Source: Anaerolineae bacterium (GTDB taxonomy: Bacteria; Chloroflexota; Anaerolineae; Anaerolineales; Anaerolineaceae). Taken from it: a stretch of DNA of 64,000 nt. Positions 61,299-64,000 of this stretch are shown here, one piece after another; positions within the stretch are counted from its first letter, which is position 1; each line of letters begins with the position of its first letter. The translations under genes and the position numbers were made by a program. The notes under the pieces were generated by a model. It saw only the letters and a program-made list of their open reading frames with translations, was not told the DNA's origin and ran no database searches. The DNA lies in NCBI GenBank assembly GCA_013178295.1, contig JABLWW010000004.1, positions 62,001 through 126,000 on the forward strand, given 5' to 3'.

Positions 61299-61679
61299 AT
61301 GAAAGTGCCGCTTGTGCTTGTCATTGACGATGATCGAGAAATTGTACAGCTTGTGGAGGTCACTCTCAGCGGGCTGGGGTATTCTGTGCAGGTAGCTTAT
61401 GACGCGCGTCAGGGAATGGCTTCTGTGTTCAGCAATCCCCCCGATCTGATTCTCCTCGACCTGAACTTGCCTGGAAGAGATGGTTTGACACTTCTGAGAG
61501 ATTTCCGTGCCGTCCCGGAACTGGAAACCGTGCCGGTCATTATGATCACAGGCACAGGAGTAACCGATGTTGTCAGCCAGGCTATCCAAAACAAAGTCAC
61601 CGATTTTATTGTCAAGCCTTTTTCGGTTGAGTTGCTGGTTGAGCGTGTCGCAAAATGGCTACCCCCTCCACCACCTTAA
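61299..61679 (+). CDS. response regulator receiver domain (stand-alone CheY-like)
   Basis: A 126-residue receiver domain with VIDDDRE (Asp10-12), the phospho-acceptor Asp54 in LILLDLNLPGRDG, Thr85 and Lys106 (VKPF). No output domain or kinase gene is next to it. GAGGAGG lies 15 nt before the ATG, longer than usual. It might serve the orphan receptor or another two-component system. Confidence 0.93.
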   Translation: MKVPLVLVIDDDREIVQLVEVTLSGLGYSVQVAYDARQGMASVFSNPPDLILLDLNLPGRDGLTLLRDFRAVPELETVPVIMITGTGVTDVVSQAIQNKVTDFIVKPFSVELLVERVAKWLPPPPP

Positions 61680-61770
61680 TGTGTAATGCGTGATACCCCA
61701 ACACAGTGTTCGTGAGGATAGCCTCTCAAACCGGTCCCTTTTTCCAAAAAAGCTATTTCAAACCACTACC

Positions 61771-62346
61771 ATGATGCCGCCATTCCCTTATGACTTTATA
61801 GATGAAGTTATTATCCCAGAAGAAGAGATAAAGAAACGCGTTACTGAGCTGGGTCATCAGATAGCTCAAGATTACCACAGTTCACACAACCTGATTCTGA
61901 TTGGGCTGCTGAGAGGCAGTTTTGTGTTTTTAACAGACCTCAGCCGCAGCATTGGCATCCCCCTGACCGTTGACTTCATGGCTACCATGTCGTACGAAGG
62001 CGCCATGTCCACGGGGGCCGTTAAACTGATACTCGACCATAAGATCAACATTGAGGGGTGGGATGTTATTCTTGTTGATGATATTATTGATACAGGTTAC
62101 ACTGTGGATGTGGTCAGCCGCTTGTTAGCAACGCGCAACCCTCATAGCCTGAAGATTTGCGCCCTGCTGGATAAAGTGGAAAGACATAGAGTGGATATTC
62201 AGATTGATTACTGTGGGTTTGTCATTCCAGACCGTTTTGTTGTGGGCTATGGGTTGGACATTGATGAACAGGGAAGACATTTACCATACATCGCCACAGT
62301 GAATCTAGCAAAATACAACCGTCCCAATTACCGCTTGCACCATTAA
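61771..62346 (+). CDS. hpt: hypoxanthine phosphoribosyltransferase
   Basis: A purine salvage enzyme of 191 residues that joins hypoxanthine (or guanine) to PRPP. The PRPP-binding motif VILVDDIIDTGYTVD is at about residues 107-121, and GLLRGSFVFLTDL and the C-terminal PDRFVVGYGLD match the HPRT family. I chose the ATG at 61771; a GTG at 61690 would add 27 residues and is possible. No ribosome site is strong for either start. Confidence 0.94.
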   Translation: MMPPFPYDFIDEVIIPEEEIKKRVTELGHQIAQDYHSSHNLILIGLLRGSFVFLTDLSRSIGIPLTVDFMATMSYEGAMSTGAVKLILDHKINIEGWDVILVDDIIDTGYTVDVVSRLLATRNPHSLKICALLDKVERHRVDIQIDYCGFVIPDRFVVGYGLDIDEQGRHLPYIATVNLAKYNRPNYRLHH

Positions 62347-62392
62347 TTATTTGCAGAAACCGCTGCATCGGTCAACCGACACACCCAAATTT

Positions 62393-62401
62393 TGCTATAA
62401 T
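62393..62401 (+). promoter_or_regulatory. extended -10 upstream of the DHH phosphoesterase
   Basis: TGCTATAAT, about 91 nt before the ATG at 62493. No clear -35. Confidence 0.5.
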
Positions 62402-62492
62402 ATTATTAGGAACGCCGAAGTGTGTGGCGAGGGGTTTATTTGCCATTCAGGCGAATCGTAAAGCTGAATGTTGTGCTATCTGGAGGTGCTCC

Positions 62493-63431
62493 ATGACAGA
62501 AGAAGCAAAAAAATATGGGCTCGTCACGCGCAGCGACATGGATGGATTGGTCTGCGCGATTCTGCTCAAGCAATTAGGATTAATCGAGGACATCACCTTT
62601 GTTCACCCCAAAGACGTCCAGGATGGCAAGATCGAGTTGAACGAGAACCATATCACCACCAATCTTCCCTATCAGGAGAAGGTACATCTTGCCTTTGATC
62701 ATCATGCCAGCGAGGAGCTGCGTATCAAAAAACCCAGAAAGAACTACATCAATATTCCCAACGCGCCGTCAACAGCGCATGTTGTCTATGAATATTATGG
62801 CGGCAAAAAGACCTTCCCTAATATCTCCCCCGAGATGATGGAAGCGGTGGACAAATCTGATTCGGCGCGCTTTACACTGGAAGAAGTACTCAACCCACAG
62901 GGCTGGGTGTTGTTAAGCTTCCTGATGGACCCCCGCACGGGTTTGGGGCGATTCCGAACGTTCAGGGTCTCCAATTACCAGCTCATGATGGACTTGATTG
63001 ATTATTGCCAGGACCATACCATTGATGAAATCTTGCAATTGCCCGACGTTGTTGAGCGCACAAAATTGTATAAAGAACTCTATCCGCAATTCATCGAGCA
63101 AATCAAACGCTGTGCCACCGTCCACGATAAACTTGTGGTGCTTGACCTGCGCAATGAAGATCCTATCTACCCAGGCAACCGCTTTGTCATCTATGCTCTG
63201 TATCCGCAGTGCAACATCTCGATGTATGTCATTTGGGGCGTCAAAAAACAGAACACAGTCTTTGCAGTGGGGAAGTCTATCTTTAACCGCACCTCAACAA
63301 TTGATGTCGGCGAGCTGATGCTGCGATACGGAGGCGGTGGACACGAGGCGGCGGGAACCTGTCAGGTGGCAAACGAGCGCGCAGAACAGGTGAAACAAGA
63401 ATTGATACAGGCAATTACGATGTCAGCATAG
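62493..63431 (+). CDS. DHH-family phosphoesterase
   Basis: A 312-residue protein with the DHH superfamily motifs: TRSDMDGLVCAILL, FDHHASEEL and, in the C-terminal DHHA1 domain, GGGGHEAAGTCQV. Related proteins include exopolyphosphatase-like and NrnA-type enzymes; the substrate is not fixed by the sequence. I chose the ATG at 62493 with TGGAGG upstream. It lies near ppk2 and hpt, consistent with nucleotide or polyphosphate turnover. Confidence 0.92.
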   Translation: MTEEAKKYGLVTRSDMDGLVCAILLKQLGLIEDITFVHPKDVQDGKIELNENHITTNLPYQEKVHLAFDHHASEELRIKKPRKNYINIPNAPSTAHVVYEYYGGKKTFPNISPEMMEAVDKSDSARFTLEEVLNPQGWVLLSFLMDPRTGLGRFRTFRVSNYQLMMDLIDYCQDHTIDEILQLPDVVERTKLYKELYPQFIEQIKRCATVHDKLVVLDLRNEDPIYPGNRFVIYALYPQCNISMYVIWGVKKQNTVFAVGKSIFNRTSTIDVGELMLRYGGGGHEAAGTCQVANERAEQVKQELIQAITMSA

Positions 63432-63454
63432 ATAGAAAAGCGGAGAAGGGAATT

Positions 63455-63682
63455 ATGGCAATCTATCTATTGGATAACAGTCTGCGTGTCGAGATATTTT
63501 TTGAGCAAAACGATTGCGATTTTGCGGACAACATTTGCGTTTCAATCCGCGAAGATTGCCCGGATGAGGAAAAATTGTTTCGGGCAGACGAGACCAATAT
63601 TTACATTACCAGGCATGAGGCACAGCAACTGATCACCGCACTTCTGCAGGCAATTGCGGAAAGCGATGAGCAAGCGCTTTGA
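63455..63682 (+). CDS. small protein of unknown function
   Basis: A 75-residue acidic protein starting MAIYLLDNSLRVEIFF. It has a ribosome site (AAGGGA) and ordinary composition, and follows the DHH gene by 23 nt on the same strand, so it is probably real and cotranscribed. No family is recognised. The sequence has C-rich stretches (CDFADNICVS, REDCPDEE) but no clear metal motif. Confidence 0.7.
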   Translation: MAIYLLDNSLRVEIFFEQNDCDFADNICVSIREDCPDEEKLFRADETNIYITRHEAQQLITALLQAIAESDEQAL

Positions 63683-63707
63683 GAAATTATCCAGAACGGA
63701 GCTAGCA

Positions 63708-64000
63708 ATGAAGCGAGAGCAAATCCCATTCGAGCGGTTTAGCATGGAAGTTTACTCGGTCTGGGCTGACCGCTGGCTATTGCTCACATGTGGAGATTAT
63801 GCCAGCGGTCAATACAACGCCATGACCATTGGTTGGGGCAGCATAGGGCGCATGTGGCAAAAACCTTTTGTGCACGTAGTTGTACGTCCTTCACGGTACA
63901 CTTTTGAGTTTATGAACCAGTATGACACATTCACCTTGTGTGTCTTTCCGCCCCAGTATCAAAAAGCCCTTCAATTACTGGGTAGTGAGTCTGGCCGAGA
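63708..64000 (+). CDS. flavin reductase-like domain protein (C-terminus cut by window edge)
   Basis: About 97 codons of a flavin reductase-like (DIM6/NTAB) protein: LLTCGDYASGQYNAMTIGWG and VHVVVRPSRYTFEFMN match the FMN-binding fold. The ATG at 63708 has ACGGAG upstream. The right edge removes the rest. It lies 25 nt after the small protein gene and may be cotranscribed. Confidence 0.85.
   Translation, partial: MKREQIPFERFSMEVYSVWADRWLLLTCGDYASGQYNAMTIGWGSIGRMWQKPFVHVVVRPSRYTFEFMNQYDTFTLCVFPPQYQKALQLLGSESGR

Noticed and set aside
1-64000. tRNA, rRNA, CRISPR array, insertion sequence, prophage
   Set aside because: No tRNA cloverleaf, spaced repeat array, transposase or phage gene was seen. 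A dedicated search could still find a short RNA that I missed by eye.

Overview
The window looks like a chromosomal segment of a Chloroflexota bacterium, most likely class Anaerolineae. This is inferred from gene content and style, not from a marker gene. The signs are two LytR-CpsA-Psr proteins and a VanW protein, a DUF951 gene, exported proteins with long Thr/Pro-rich linkers, frequent GTG/TTG starts, and near-consensus TATAAT boxes placed very close to start codons. About sixty protein genes are packed tightly in both directions. I see no rRNA, tRNA, CRISPR array, insertion sequence or prophage, and no gap above 300 bases without a gene; the longest gaps are 24722-24963 and 26792-27062, and both hold promoter or operator-like sequence.

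Region 1 (1-8016, minus strand) is a surface-glycan operon. It runs from a GT4 glycosyltransferase through a WecA/TagO-like phosphoglycosyltransferase and two large paralogous GT-C-type membrane proteins to a DegT aminotransferase that is cut by the left edge. Region 2 (8127-16823) is housekeeping: an AIR-synthase-like protein; a minus-strand operon of M50 protease, prephenate-dehydrogenase-like protein, GIY-YIG protein and galactokinase; and, divergent from it, DUF951, a GT28 glycosyltransferase, TsaE, TsaB and RimI, followed by a family-4 uracil-DNA glycosylase and a NYN-LOTUS protein.

Region 3 (16917-21763) is a second glycan operon: nucleotide-sugar dehydrogenase, epimerase, flippase and GT4. 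Region 4 (21806-29309) holds a DUF362/ferredoxin protein, two tandem short-chain dehydrogenases, an MBL hydrolase, a UbiA prenyltransferase and an M28 peptidase lipoprotein.

Region 5 (29397-42921) is the most striking part, a plus-strand run of fourteen genes. It contains the enzymes expected to make UDP-2,3-diacetamido-glucuronate (WbpA, WbpB, WbpE and WbpD-like), then HisH, HisF and a WbpG/PseA-type amidotransferase expected to convert an acetamido to an acetamidino group. A second sugar module of two epimerases and an aminotransferase follows. No WbpI-type 2-epimerase is present.

Region 6 (42929-64000) is mixed: an MscL with a zinc ribbon, a sugar kinase, a methyl-accepting chemotaxis protein, a ferredoxin protein, an EamA transporter with a possible coupled leader peptide, a phosphoesterase, a Rel-type HD hydrolase, a nitroreductase, a VanW protein, a Trm112-like protein, the two LCP ligases with a pair of related membrane proteins, a MOSC protein, PPK2, a lone receiver domain, hypoxanthine phosphoribosyltransferase, a DHH phosphoesterase, and a flavin reductase cut by the right edge. 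Together the glycan genes, the LCP ligases and VanW suggest a cell envelope decorated with unusual amino-uronic-acid polymers.
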